NCBI GenBank assembly: GCA_903859155.1
Contig: CAIOLO010000010.1
Coordinates: forward strand, 1-64,000
Direction of reading: 5' to 3'
DNA from: an uncultured beta proteobacterium
Lineage (GTDB): Bacteria > Pseudomonadota > Gammaproteobacteria > Burkholderiales > SG8-39
Length of the DNA: 64,000 nt
Positions 50,089 through 59,814 of this stretch are shown here, one piece after another. Within the stretch, counting starts at the first letter, position 1. The number at the start of each line of letters is the position of its first letter. Position numbers and translations under genes: made by a program. Below the pieces are notes generated by a model. That model was not told the origin of the DNA, did not search any database, and saw nothing but the letters and a program-made list of their open reading frames with translations.

Positions 50089-51462
50089 TCATAGGAAGCC
50101 GATACCAACCTGGAAAAGCTTCTCGACGCTGGGCAGAAGCTTCTTGTTGGTGACGAATATGATGACATGGTCATCAGCCTGCACCTCGGTATCGTGATGC
50201 GCCATGATTACGCGCTCCCCCCGCACCAGGGCGCCGATGGTCGATCCTTTTGGTAGATCGATCTGCTCAATGCGTCGCCCGACCAGCTTGCATGAACTCG
50301 CATCCCCGTGCACCACTGCTTCAAGCGCTTCGGCAGCACCGCGTCGCAGCGAGTGGACCTGTGTGACGTCACCGCGACGCACGTGCGCCAACAACGATCC
50401 GATGGTGGTCTGCGCAGGCGAAATCGCAATGTCGATCTGGCCGGCCTGCAACAGATCGACATAAGAGCGCCGATTGATGAGCGAGATGACACGCCGGGCG
50501 CCGAAGCGCTTGGCCAGCAGACAGCTCATGATGTTGTTTTCATCATCGTTGGTGACCGCGACGAAAACATCCATCTCCTCGATATTCTCGCTCTCCAGCA
50601 GCGACTCATCGGTTGCATCGCCCTGCAGGACCAGGGCCTTGTTGAGCGCGCCAGAAAGGATCTCGCAGCGACGCTTGTTGTGTTCCACGATTTTGACCAG
50701 GTAATCGCGCTCCAGGGCGCGCGCCAGCCGCAAACCGATGTTGCCCCCGCCAGCGATCATGACGCGGCGCACCGGCTTGTCCATGCGGCGCAATTCGCGC
50801 ATGACCTGGCGGATTTCGTGCGTGGCGGACATGCAAAACACCTCATCCCCGGCTTCGATGACGGTATCACCCTCGGGCACGATGGGGCGGTCGCCTCGGA
50901 AAATTGCCGCCACCCGAGCGTCAACCGATGGGATATGTTGTTTCAGGTCGCTCAACTGGTGACCGACCAGCGGCCCCCCCTGAAAAGCCTTGACTGCCAC
51001 CAGACTCACCTTCCCGTTGGCAAATTCCAGAACCTGCAGCGCCTCGGGAAACTGCACCAACTTGAAAATGTAGTCGGTAAGTATCTGCTCCGGACAGATC
51101 ACCAGATCGACGGCAAAGGTCTCAGGACTGAAGATTCGCTCGTTTTCCAGAAAATCGGTGGCTCGGATTCGTGCAATCCGGGTGGGTACATTGAACAGTG
51201 CGTGCGCAAGCTTGCAGGCAACCAGATTGGTTTCGTCGCTCTGGGTTACTGCAATCAGCATGTCCGCGTCCTCGATTCCGGCTTGGGCCAAAACCGAAGG
51301 ATGTGCGGCGTTGCCGGCGAAGGTGCGTAAGTCCAGGCGATCCTGCAACTCGTGCAGGCGCTGGTTGTCCGTGTCGACAACGGTTATGTCATTTTGCTCC
51401 GACACCAAGCCCTCGGCGACCGATGAGCCCACCTGTCCCGCCCCCAGGATGACAATCTTCAA
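50089..51462 (-). CDS. trkA: Trk potassium uptake protein TrkA (two RCK-N/C modules)
   Basis: MKIVILGAGQVGSSVAEGLVSEQNDITVVDTD and second module RVMIAGGGNIGLRLARALE. Confidence 0.95.
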   Translation of the reverse strand: MKIVILGAGQVGSSVAEGLVSEQNDITVVDTDNQRLHELQDRLDLRTFAGNAAHPSVLAQAGIEDADMLIAVTQSDETNLVACKLAHALFNVPTRIARIRATDFLENERIFSPETFAVDLVICPEQILTDYIFKLVQFPEALQVLEFANGKVSLVAVKAFQGGPLVGHQLSDLKQHIPSVDARVAAIFRGDRPIVPEGDTVIEAGDEVFCMSATHEIRQVMRELRRMDKPVRRVMIAGGGNIGLRLARALERDYLVKIVEHNKRRCEILSGALNKALVLQGDATDESLLESENIEEMDVFVAVTNDDENNIMSCLLAKRFGARRVISLINRRSYVDLLQAGQIDIAISPAQTTIGSLLAHVRRGDVTQVHSLRRGAAEALEAVVHGDASSCKLVGRRIEQIDLPKGSTIGALVRGERVIMAHHDTEVQADDHVIIFVTNKKLLPSVEKLFQVGIGFL

Positions 51463-51599
51463 TTAAACATCCCCTTAATATCCTGCTCCGGCCGGACTTT
51501 CAACAACATGGCTGTTTTGCCGAAATGCGGCCCGGTTGCAGCTGAACGGCAAGCATTCTAGGCGCATTGACAAGCAATACCATCACGGAGACTAGCCAG

Positions 51600-52853
51600 T
51601 CAATCCTGCGGTCCTTCGTCGCGTCGGCCAGCCTGAATGCCGATTTGTTTCAGTTTGCGATAAAGATGGGTTCTTTCCAGGCCGCTTTTCTCCGCCACCC
51701 TGGCAATGTTGTTGTTCTCAAGCGCCAGATGGTGCTCGAAATAGATGCGCTCAAACGCCTCGCGTGCCTCGCGCAATGGTTGGTCCAGCGATACACCGGG
51801 GTTACTTGCGTGCAATTGCAATTCGCGCAGAACCCGCTCCGCATCGGCGGCGCCGATCTCCTCATCCAGCGAGGTAAGGGCAAGATTGCGCGAAGCCGCC
51901 TGAAGGCTCTCGAGATTTCCCGGCCAGTGGTATTGGCGCAAAACGTTCAGCGCCGAGGTCGCAAATCGCCTCTGCGGGCAGTAACGGGCTTCGACGAGTT
52001 GGCGCAGCATCTGCACGGCGATCTCCGGAATATCTTCCACATATTCACGCAATGCAGGCAGACCAATGCTCAGTTCGGACAATCGGGAAAGCAAAACCGG
52101 ATCGAATCCATGTTCCCGCTCCAATAGCCCGGGATCCAAGGCGGTAAACGAAATCGGCCGCACCTTGCCGCGATCCGGGCGAGCCAGCAGAAAAGCCAGA
52201 TGCCGCTGCTGGTTCTGCGTCAAATTCGCCAATTCCTCGATGAACAGAATGGCGCCTGTGGCCTGCGCAAGAGTCTCCCGAGATGCATCGGACAACACCT
52301 CTTCACCCACCAGCCATTGCGTTCCCGCCTTTTGCATAAACCTTGCAAAAGGCTCGGGATGGGCTCCCCTTTCCCCGCGAAACAACAGCGGCGACGAGGA
52401 GGTGGCAAGCTGCGAAAGACGCTTTTTCAGATCGGCAAGCAGCACAGAACGCCCGAAATTCGCAAGTGACAAAGTTGCCGGACGGACATCGCGGGCGCGC
52501 AAAGACTTCTTTACCGTCGCCAGAAGCTTTTGCAGGGCAATGGGTTTTTCCAGAAAATCCTGCGCACCAATGCGCGTAGCCTCAACGGCGGTTTCAATGG
52601 TTCCATGGCCGGACATCATCACCACCGGCATTGTCAATTCGCCACCGGCCGCCCATTCCTTGATCAAGGTAATGCCGTCGGTATCCGGCATCCAAATATC
52701 CAGGAGCACAAGATCCGGCCGACCGCGCGCCCGAATTTCGCGCGCCTGCTTGGCATCTTCCGCGAGAAGGACATCATGCCCCTCATCGGAGAGAATTTCC
52801 GATAACAGTTCGCGAATGCCGATTTCGTCGTCTACAACCAGAATTTGCGCCAT
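51600..52853 (-). CDS. ntrX: NtrX-like response regulator with degenerate AAA+ domain
   Basis: Receiver motifs plus C-terminal Fis-type HTH (NNNIARVAEKSGLERTHLYRKLKQIGI); adjacent to ntrY. Confidence 0.82.
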   Translation of the reverse strand: MAQILVVDDEIGIRELLSEILSDEGHDVLLAEDAKQAREIRARGRPDLVLLDIWMPDTDGITLIKEWAAGGELTMPVVMMSGHGTIETAVEATRIGAQDFLEKPIALQKLLATVKKSLRARDVRPATLSLANFGRSVLLADLKKRLSQLATSSSPLLFRGERGAHPEPFARFMQKAGTQWLVGEEVLSDASRETLAQATGAILFIEELANLTQNQQRHLAFLLARPDRGKVRPISFTALDPGLLEREHGFDPVLLSRLSELSIGLPALREYVEDIPEIAVQMLRQLVEARYCPQRRFATSALNVLRQYHWPGNLESLQAASRNLALTSLDEEIGAADAERVLRELQLHASNPGVSLDQPLREAREAFERIYFEHHLALENNNIARVAEKSGLERTHLYRKLKQIGIQAGRRDEGPQD

Positions 52854-52864
52854 GACTTTCGCTT

Positions 52865-54970
52865 TTATGCAGGCTGCCCGATCGGCAGGTTGATACGAAC
52901 CACCGTACCGCGTGGTAAATGGCCCTCGATCGCGATACGTCCGCGGTGCTCGTCGATGATTTTTTTGACAATCGCCAGACCCAGCCCCGTGCCTTTTGCC
53001 TTAGTGGTGACATAGGGCTCGAAGGCGCGCTTCAATATGGTGTCTGGCATACCCGCGCCATTGTCCGAAATGCTGAGAATCACGTCCCCGGTGGCACGCC
53101 CGGTGGAGACCTCAATGGTCGGATCGACACTGCCGGCGAGGGCATCCTGAGCATTCTGCAGCAGATTGTGTATTACCTGACGCAGTTGATTGCGATCGCC
53201 CTGGATAGCGGCCAGGTCCGGTGCAAGTCGGATTTCCATTCGAGTGGAGGATTGCTCGTACAGGGCGAGAACATCGCTGACCAGCGCGTTGAGGTCCACG
53301 GCCTCGAGCTTGGGGTTGGGCAGGCGCGCATAATTCCTGAACTCATCCACCATGCTTTTCAACGCAGCAACCTGAGTAACGATAGTCTGCGTGGATTTCG
53401 CCAGGGTCTGCGCGTCCTCAGCCGAAAGCCGGGGCGAGAGTTTTGCCTCAAGCCGCTCGGCAGACAACTGTATGGGCGTCAGCGGGTTCTTGATTTCATG
53501 GGCTACGCGACGGGCCACCTCGGCCCACGCGGTGGCGCGCTGAGCCGCAATCAGTTGGGTAATTTCATCGAACACCACAATGTAGCCACCGCCTGGGAGT
53601 ACCGACCCCCTTATCAGCAGTGTTGCCGAATGCCCGGCCAGTTCGAACTCGCGTTGCCAACCCGCATCGCCGTGGCTCGCGAACTCCTCACAAATCGCCG
53701 CACCGAACTCGGCAAGCTGGGGCCAGGCAGTGACCGCGCGTCCGAACAGGTTTCCGGTGTCCGCTCGCAAGATTCCCCCCGCGCTCGGGTTGGCGATATG
53801 CAATGCAAATGCGGCATCAAAAACCATGACGCCCGCGGATAGATTCGCCAGCACGCTGGAGAGGTGGGCGTTAGCCAGTTCCAATTCCGAGCGGTGTATT
53901 TCGGCGGCTTTGCGCGCGTCGCCCAGTTGCTCTGTCATGCTGTTAAATGAATGCGTGAGAAGGCCGAGTTCGTCCTGGCTGGTCACCGGGGCGCGCCGGG
54001 AAAAATCACCGCTAGCGACTGCCTGAGTACTTTCGGCGAGCACCTCCAACGGCTGCGCAAGCCTTCGCGACAGCAGAAAAGCCAGAGCGATTGCCGAGAG
54101 CAGTGCGAGCAACAACACCAGCGTCAATGTCAGCAGGTAAATGTCCTTCAGGCTTTCCCGCGACAGAGACAGCTCCCGGTACGCATTAAATGCAGTCCGA
54201 ACGTTTTCCGTGGCATCGATCAGGTGCTGCGGAACCAAATGGGTAAGCTGCAGGAACCGCTGCGGCGCGGCGTCGATGGCGGTGGGGCCTGCACCATTCA
54301 CCGGCACAATGACACGCATCAACAGTCCTTTTTCTCCGGCTTCGACTGCGGCGTATTGCTTGTTCTGGCGCACCTGCGACAGCAATATCGGCGCCGGAGG
54401 CAAGGGTTTCGTGGCTAAATTGCGATCGCTGGCGCTGGCAACGAATTTACCCTCGTCGGTGACCAGCACGACACCGTCGACGCCTACCTGTTCCCGCATG
54501 CGCATGATCACCTGCGCTTGAAGCTGCTCCGGCATTTCCGCGAGATCCGCACTCATCAATCCTGCCTTGACCTTCAGATCCACCAGCATCAGATCCAGGA
54601 CGGTGCTGCCGAGCTTTAGCCCACCCTCCAGCGCGCGATCCACGCGCACGTCAAACCAGGATTCGATGCTCTTGCCAAGAAATTGCACCGACACCGTGTA
54701 GACCAGCGCCCCGGGAAGCACTGCTACCACCGAAAACATCACCAGCAGACGAAAAGTCAGCAACGAGCCGAACACCTTTCGTCGCCGCTGTCCGGCGAGA
54801 ACAAACAACTGGTACACCAGCAAGACCGCGAGTCCGACGGCCAGACCGGAATTGAGCGCAATCAGCAGCGGGTAATACTCGCTGAACAGCGCGGTATTGG
54901 CGCTGGCTGCGGCCAACAAAAAGAGCAGAATTGCCCCTAATGTGATGCTTCCAATCAGAACATATTTCAT
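52865..54970 (-). CDS. ntrY: NtrY-like sensor histidine kinase
   Basis: Multi-TM N-terminus, HAMP, PAS, RRVAHEIKNPLTPIQLSAERLEAKL H-box, GTGLGLAIVKKIIDEHRG. Confidence 0.9.
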   Translation of the reverse strand: MKYVLIGSITLGAILLFLLAAASANTALFSEYYPLLIALNSGLAVGLAVLLVYQLFVLAGQRRRKVFGSLLTFRLLVMFSVVAVLPGALVYTVSVQFLGKSIESWFDVRVDRALEGGLKLGSTVLDLMLVDLKVKAGLMSADLAEMPEQLQAQVIMRMREQVGVDGVVLVTDEGKFVASASDRNLATKPLPPAPILLSQVRQNKQYAAVEAGEKGLLMRVIVPVNGAGPTAIDAAPQRFLQLTHLVPQHLIDATENVRTAFNAYRELSLSRESLKDIYLLTLTLVLLLALLSAIALAFLLSRRLAQPLEVLAESTQAVASGDFSRRAPVTSQDELGLLTHSFNSMTEQLGDARKAAEIHRSELELANAHLSSVLANLSAGVMVFDAAFALHIANPSAGGILRADTGNLFGRAVTAWPQLAEFGAAICEEFASHGDAGWQREFELAGHSATLLIRGSVLPGGGYIVVFDEITQLIAAQRATAWAEVARRVAHEIKNPLTPIQLSAERLEAKLSPRLSAEDAQTLAKSTQTIVTQVAALKSMVDEFRNYARLPNPKLEAVDLNALVSDVLALYEQSSTRMEIRLAPDLAAIQGDRNQLRQVIHNLLQNAQDALAGSVDPTIEVSTGRATGDVILSISDNGAGMPDTILKRAFEPYVTTKAKGTGLGLAIVKKIIDEHRGRIAIEGHLPRGTVVRINLPIGQPA

Positions 54971-55542
54971 CGCGGCTGATGCTCCGCTGCATACGAAAAC
55001 GGCATCCGCTTCCAGGGTGAGGCAAGGCTCAAATCGCGATCCGTAATCGCCGAAAGCTGGAACGGCCTTGGAAGCTGAGTCGTATCCAGGCGCATGCGCA
55101 CCGCGGCAACATACGAGGTATCCGGCTGAATCTTGTCCCGCTCAAGCACCAGCCAGGAGCGAATCCGCTTCATGGTATTGATCGCGTCCGCGAAGGAGGA
55201 AAAATTCCGATGCAAGGACCCCGTGGACAACCGGTACTGGTGCAATAACTGGTTATAAGACAGGCGCATGTCGATGCGCGCGCTGGCGGTCTTCTCGTCA
55301 AGCCAGTACCAGCGCGGCCTGACAAGCTCAAACTCAACCGCAAAGAAAAGGGCCACGCCGCCGTTGAGAGCTTCCTGCAGCCGGGTGGTCAGGTCAAACT
55401 CGAAATCCGCGTTAAGGACATGCCCTTCTTCGATGGCTTCAAGACCGAATTGCCTGACCTCGATCACCTGAGCATAGACCTGCAGCGACATCACTGCGCT
55501 TATCAGTATTGCTTGCAACAGGTGCAAGGGCCTCATTGGCAC
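54967..55542 (-). CDS. DUF4390 domain protein
   Basis: LNADFEFDLTTRLQEALNGGVALFFAVEFELVRPRWYWLDEKTAS; conserved neighbour of rsmB and ntrY. Confidence 0.85.
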   Translation of the reverse strand: MPMRPLHLLQAILISAVMSLQVYAQVIEVRQFGLEAIEEGHVLNADFEFDLTTRLQEALNGGVALFFAVEFELVRPRWYWLDEKTASARIDMRLSYNQLLHQYRLSTGSLHRNFSSFADAINTMKRIRSWLVLERDKIQPDTSYVAAVRMRLDTTQLPRPFQLSAITDRDLSLASPWKRMPFSYAAEHQPR

Positions 55543-56867
55543 TTATGCAATAGGGCGTAAAAAAAACCGTCGCTGATGGATCCGGGCAGAATTTGGCCTT
55601 CCTCGACCGCCGGCAAAGGCGACAACTCCGCATCGAGATGCCGGCCGAGAAATTCCTTTATCTGCATAGCATTTTCCACGGGGAATACCGAGCAGCTGGT
55701 GTACAGCAATTTACCATCGCGCCGCACAAGAGGCCAAAGCGCTTCCAGCAGACGGGCCTGAGTTCGTGCAAAGGAGCTCAGGTCGGCTTCGCGCCGCAGC
55801 CAGCGGATATCTGGGTGGCGGCGCACCACACCCGAGGCGGTGCACGGCGCGTCGATCAGGATGCGGTCGAATTGCGTTCCGACGGGAATGAAACCGTCCG
55901 GATGAAGGCTATCACCCACACACACGTTTGCGACCAGGCTTAACCGTGCGAGATTGTCCTTGATGCGCCGCACCCGTTCCTCCGAAATATCCACAGCGGT
56001 CACTGCGCAATCTGCAATTTCGAGAATATGCCCGGTTTTTCCACCCGGCGCGGCACACGCATCGAGTACCGACATGCCCGCCTGCACGCCGAGCAGGATC
56101 GCAGCATGTTGCGCACCCGCGTCCTGCACCGATACATCTCCGTCCGCAAAACCAGGGATGGTTGCCACCGGCCTGGGCCGTTCCAACATCACAGCGCTCC
56201 CTCCAAGAGGCTGCGCTGTGATACCCGCTTCACCGAGCTTTTTCAGGTAATCTGAAACAGTGATGCGCCTGCAATTGACACGCAAGGTCATGGGTGGATG
56301 GACATTTGCCGCTGCCAGAATCTGGCTCCATTGCCCAGGGTATGCGGTCTTGAGTGCATCGATCCACCATTGAGGGTGCGCGTATCGGCCAATCTCACTG
56401 GCGTCGATCCGTGCATTCAACTCGACGGCCTTACGCTGGTAGCTGCGCAGCACCGCATTGACCAGACCGCGCGCACGCGGTTGTCCCAGCAAGGTGGCAG
56501 CTTCCACCGCCTGATGAACCACCGTATGGGCTGTTTCGGGTCGGGCAATCAGTTCGGCGACGGCCACCAGCAGAAGTCCCTTCAGCGCTGCATCCTGAAC
56601 AGGTTTGTCGAGCAAAAGCGCCACAATCACATCGACCCGACCCCAGCCACGCAAAGTGTTGTAGCTAAGATCCTGGGCCGCCGCTCGCAAGGATGTGCTG
56701 CGCGCCTTGACGAAACGTAACGCCTTATTCAGGCTGGCGCCATCCAAGACCTGACAAACCACCTGCGCCGCGAGCACCATAGACTCGGCCAGTGCATGGG
56801 AAGTCTTGAGAGCCTCGGCAGGCGTTTCGCGCATTCTGACCTGATCACTCGCTAGTAAATCGCTCAT
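55533..56867 (-). CDS. rsmB: 16S rRNA m5C967 methyltransferase RsmB
   Basis: VLDACAAPGGKTGHILEIA, RILIDAPCTASGVVRRHPDIRWLR, KLLYTSCSVFPVEN. Confidence 0.95.
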   Translation of the reverse strand: MSDLLASDQVRMRETPAEALKTSHALAESMVLAAQVVCQVLDGASLNKALRFVKARSTSLRAAAQDLSYNTLRGWGRVDVIVALLLDKPVQDAALKGLLLVAVAELIARPETAHTVVHQAVEAATLLGQPRARGLVNAVLRSYQRKAVELNARIDASEIGRYAHPQWWIDALKTAYPGQWSQILAAANVHPPMTLRVNCRRITVSDYLKKLGEAGITAQPLGGSAVMLERPRPVATIPGFADGDVSVQDAGAQHAAILLGVQAGMSVLDACAAPGGKTGHILEIADCAVTAVDISEERVRRIKDNLARLSLVANVCVGDSLHPDGFIPVGTQFDRILIDAPCTASGVVRRHPDIRWLRREADLSSFARTQARLLEALWPLVRRDGKLLYTSCSVFPVENAMQIKEFLGRHLDAELSPLPAVEEGQILPGSISDGFFYALLHKCQ

Positions 56868-57793
56868 GACACGAAGAATTCGCCGGGCACAACCGGGAAG
56901 CCGCGTAAGAATTCAACGGCCGGGAGCCGTTTCCCGCCGGGCTTCTGCAATTGTTCAAGCAAAAGCACGCCGCTGCCACAGGAAACCAACAAGCCATCGG
57001 CATCGGCTTGAAGGATTTCGCCACCTTTGCCGGCTGAAGCGGGTGCCAATTTTGCCTGCCAAATTTTTATCTCGGTTTCGTGCAAATTGGTGGTCGCACC
57101 CGGGCTGGGATTGAATGCCCTGATCTGGCGCCAGATATGCGCGGCTCCGCGCGCCCAATCAATGCGCGCTTCGGATTTGGCGATTTTTGGGGCGTATTGA
57201 ACGTTGTCGGCCGATTGCGGGGTCGATCTGATTGATCCCTGTTCAAAACGACCTAGAGCTTCAATAACCAGCCTCGCCCCCATTTCAGCCAGCCTGTCAT
57301 GCAGCGTTTGCGCAGTATCGGTGTTATCAATGGGCGTCTCCTCTACCTGGATGAGAGGGCCTGTATCCAGACCTGCCTCCATGCGCATAATCGAAATTCC
57401 CGTTTTTGAATCGCCCGCGAGCAACGCCCGCTGGATAGGTGCGGCGCCACGCCATCTGGGCAAAATCGAGGCGTGGATATTGATTGCACCCAGCGGCGGG
57501 ATATTCAGCACCGCCTGAGGCAGGATAAGCCCATAGGCAGCCACGATCATGATATCCGCGCCAGATTCAGTCAAAGGGCGGTGTTCTGCGACATCTCGCA
57601 GAGATCTGGGTTGGTGGAGAGCAAGGCCATGGTGCATTGCCAATTGCTTGACCGCAGAAGGGATCGTTCGCATTCCACGCCCGGACGGGCGGTCCGGCTG
57701 CGTCAGCACCAACACCACCTCATGCCGGCTTGCAAGCAAAGCCGCGAGCGCGAGGGCGGCAAATTCGGGTGTGCCGGCAAAGATAATTCTCAT
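56864..57793 (-). CDS. fmt: Methionyl-tRNA formyltransferase
   Basis: MRIIFAGTPEFAALALAALL...GAINIHASILPRWRGAAPIQRALLAGD. Confidence 0.96.
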   Translation of the reverse strand: MRIIFAGTPEFAALALAALLASRHEVVLVLTQPDRPSGRGMRTIPSAVKQLAMHHGLALHQPRSLRDVAEHRPLTESGADIMIVAAYGLILPQAVLNIPPLGAINIHASILPRWRGAAPIQRALLAGDSKTGISIMRMEAGLDTGPLIQVEETPIDNTDTAQTLHDRLAEMGARLVIEALGRFEQGSIRSTPQSADNVQYAPKIAKSEARIDWARGAAHIWRQIRAFNPSPGATTNLHETEIKIWQAKLAPASAGKGGEILQADADGLLVSCGSGVLLLEQLQKPGGKRLPAVEFLRGFPVVPGEFFVS

Positions 57794-57864
57794 ATAACAT
57801 ACCGATCACACGGATTAACAGTTAGCACCTACCAACTCGTGCTAAAAGGGTTATGGCGCCGCTA

Positions 57865-58368
57865 TTATGCGCGTTTCTTCTGTTGTTTCAGTAGCTTGGC
57901 AATAATTCGCGTACGTTTCAAACGTGACAGATAATCAACAAACACTTTGCCTTCAAGGTGATCCATCTCATGCTGAACACAAACCGCAAGTAACCCCTCA
58001 GCATCCAGGCTAAATGCCTTGCCCTGCCCATCAAGAGCGCGCACGGTGATTCGTTGCGCGCGCTCAATCGGTTCATAAATATCAGGAACAGAAAGGCATC
58101 CCTCGTCGATATTCTGGATACCCTCGCGTCCGCTGATCTCCGGGTTTATCAGAACGATGGGTTGGTCACGGGTCTCAGAGACGTCGATCACAATAATTTG
58201 CTTATGAACATCGACCTGCGTGGCGGCTAATCCAATCCCAGGCGCCGCATACATAGTCTCGGTCATGTCGGCGACCAACGTGCGAATGGCAGCGTCTATG
58301 TTCCCGACCGGGGAGGCCTTCTTGTAAAGCCGGGTATCGGGATAAAGTAGAATAGGCAACCGAGCCAT
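57865..58368 (-). CDS. def: Peptide deformylase
   Basis: [47 protein letters not shown]. Confidence 0.96.
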   Translation of the reverse strand: MARLPILLYPDTRLYKKASPVGNIDAAIRTLVADMTETMYAAPGIGLAATQVDVHKQIIVIDVSETRDQPIVLINPEISGREGIQNIDEGCLSVPDIYEPIERAQRITVRALDGQGKAFSLDAEGLLAVCVQHEMDHLEGKVFVDYLSRLKRTRIIAKLLKQQKKRA

Positions 58369-58477
58369 AAAAACTTGCTAATTGAACTAATTAGATGCAG
58401 AATTTAATGCGGACTATAAAAAGCGCGTTACGCTTTTGCCGCCGGGTCCGGAGCACTTAAATCTATTCGAGGTTGCT

Positions 58478-59521
58478 ATGGATAAGTCTATCACAGGGAT
58501 GCTGCTTGCCCTTTGTTTAGCGGTGGGTCAGGCGGTCGCGCAGGGCAATATCAGCCTGAAGGAGGACGCGCCGGACCGGTATGTCGTCGAAAAAGGTGAC
58601 ACGCTCTGGAACATCGCCTCAAAGTTTCTAAAGGAGCCCTGGCGCTGGTCGGAAATTTGGAAGCTAAACCAGGAGCAGATTAAGAACCCCAACAGGATCT
58701 TTCCGGGCAACGTTCTTGTGCTTGACCGGAATCGCAGCAATCCTAGCCTGACGCTGGCAACTACGGTCAAGATTTCCCCACAGGTGCGCAGCGAACCGCT
58801 CGCCGAGGAAGCGATTCCGGCCATACGCCCGAGTTCTATTGAGCCGTTTCTTTCTCATCCCCTGGTTATCGAGCAGGATGGTCTCGATAAGGCGCCACGC
58901 ATCGTCGCAACGGAAGAAAGCCGAGTACACATTGGACCGGGCGGGGTTGCCTACGTCGCCGGTGTGGACAACTCCAAGGAATTGAATTGGCAGATTTTCA
59001 GACCAGGCAAGCCACTGGTTGACCCGGATACACAACGGACTCTCGGATACGAAGCCATTTTTCTAGGCACGGGAAGAATGACTCGCAGCGGAGATCCAGC
59101 GACGATGCAAGTCGTTACCGCAGCTCAGGAAATTGGCAAAGGTGACCGGCTGATCGCGAGCGGCAAAGCCTCAGTGAACCAATACCTTCCTCACGCCCCG
59201 AAAGGTATGATGCAAGCGAAGGTCATCTCGCTATATGGTGCCCTGGCCACCAGCGAAGGCGGCCCCAATTCCATTGTGGCCCTCAACAAAGGGACCAAAG
59301 ACGGGATTGAGAACGGTCATGTTCTGGCGCTCTACCGGGCCGGTGCGTCCGCAGTTGATCCAGCCTCCACCCTGTCCAGGGATACCGCCCCCACTATCAA
59401 ACTTCCCGACGAGCGCTATGGCCTGGTGCTTATTTTTCGGACTTTTGACTCGGTTTCATACGCCCTTGTAATGGAAAGCTCCCGGCCGGTAGCGCCTGCG
59501 GATCTATTGCGCACGCCCTAG
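58478..59521 (+). CDS. LysM peptidoglycan-binding domain protein
   Basis: Signal peptide and DRYVVEKGDTLWNIASKFLKEPWRWSEIWKLNQEQIKNPNRIFPGNVLVL LysM module. Start at ATG 58478. Confidence 0.92.
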   Translation: MDKSITGMLLALCLAVGQAVAQGNISLKEDAPDRYVVEKGDTLWNIASKFLKEPWRWSEIWKLNQEQIKNPNRIFPGNVLVLDRNRSNPSLTLATTVKISPQVRSEPLAEEAIPAIRPSSIEPFLSHPLVIEQDGLDKAPRIVATEESRVHIGPGGVAYVAGVDNSKELNWQIFRPGKPLVDPDTQRTLGYEAIFLGTGRMTRSGDPATMQVVTAAQEIGKGDRLIASGKASVNQYLPHAPKGMMQAKVISLYGALATSEGGPNSIVALNKGTKDGIENGHVLALYRAGASAVDPASTLSRDTAPTIKLPDERYGLVLIFRTFDSVSYALVMESSRPVAPADLLRTP

Positions 59522-59534
59522 TCAGCAACCGCAG

Positions 59535-59607
59535 ATTGCGTTCAACGCAATAACGAGGCCCTGCCTTCAAAGCAGGGCTCTACAACGGGAACCTTCGTTG
59601 TAGAGCC
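59535..59607. other. Three consecutive stem-loops downstream of lysM: ATTGCG/CGCAAT, GCCCTGC/GCAGGGC, GGCTCTACAACG/CGTTGTAGAGCC
   Basis: Perfect inverted repeats read directly: 59535-59540/59546-59551; 59558-59564/59572-59578; 59576-59587/59596-59607. The latter two share GGC and are partly mutually exclusive. Confidence 0.6.
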
Positions 59608-59814
59608 TCGCCCGAGAACACGCGCGGAGTGCCTTTTCTGGCCGTTTTTTAAAAGTATTACGTTAGTCCCGACCCCGATCTTCGTCTATCCCGCCTGCAT
59701 TCAATCACTGCACCTCAAGGCCAGCGAATTGAGGAACGTTTCGCGATAAAACCTGTCGCTAGCTTTCCTCAGCGCGGCAGAAATTCTCTACGAACCAGAA
59801 TTCATGCCATCCGA

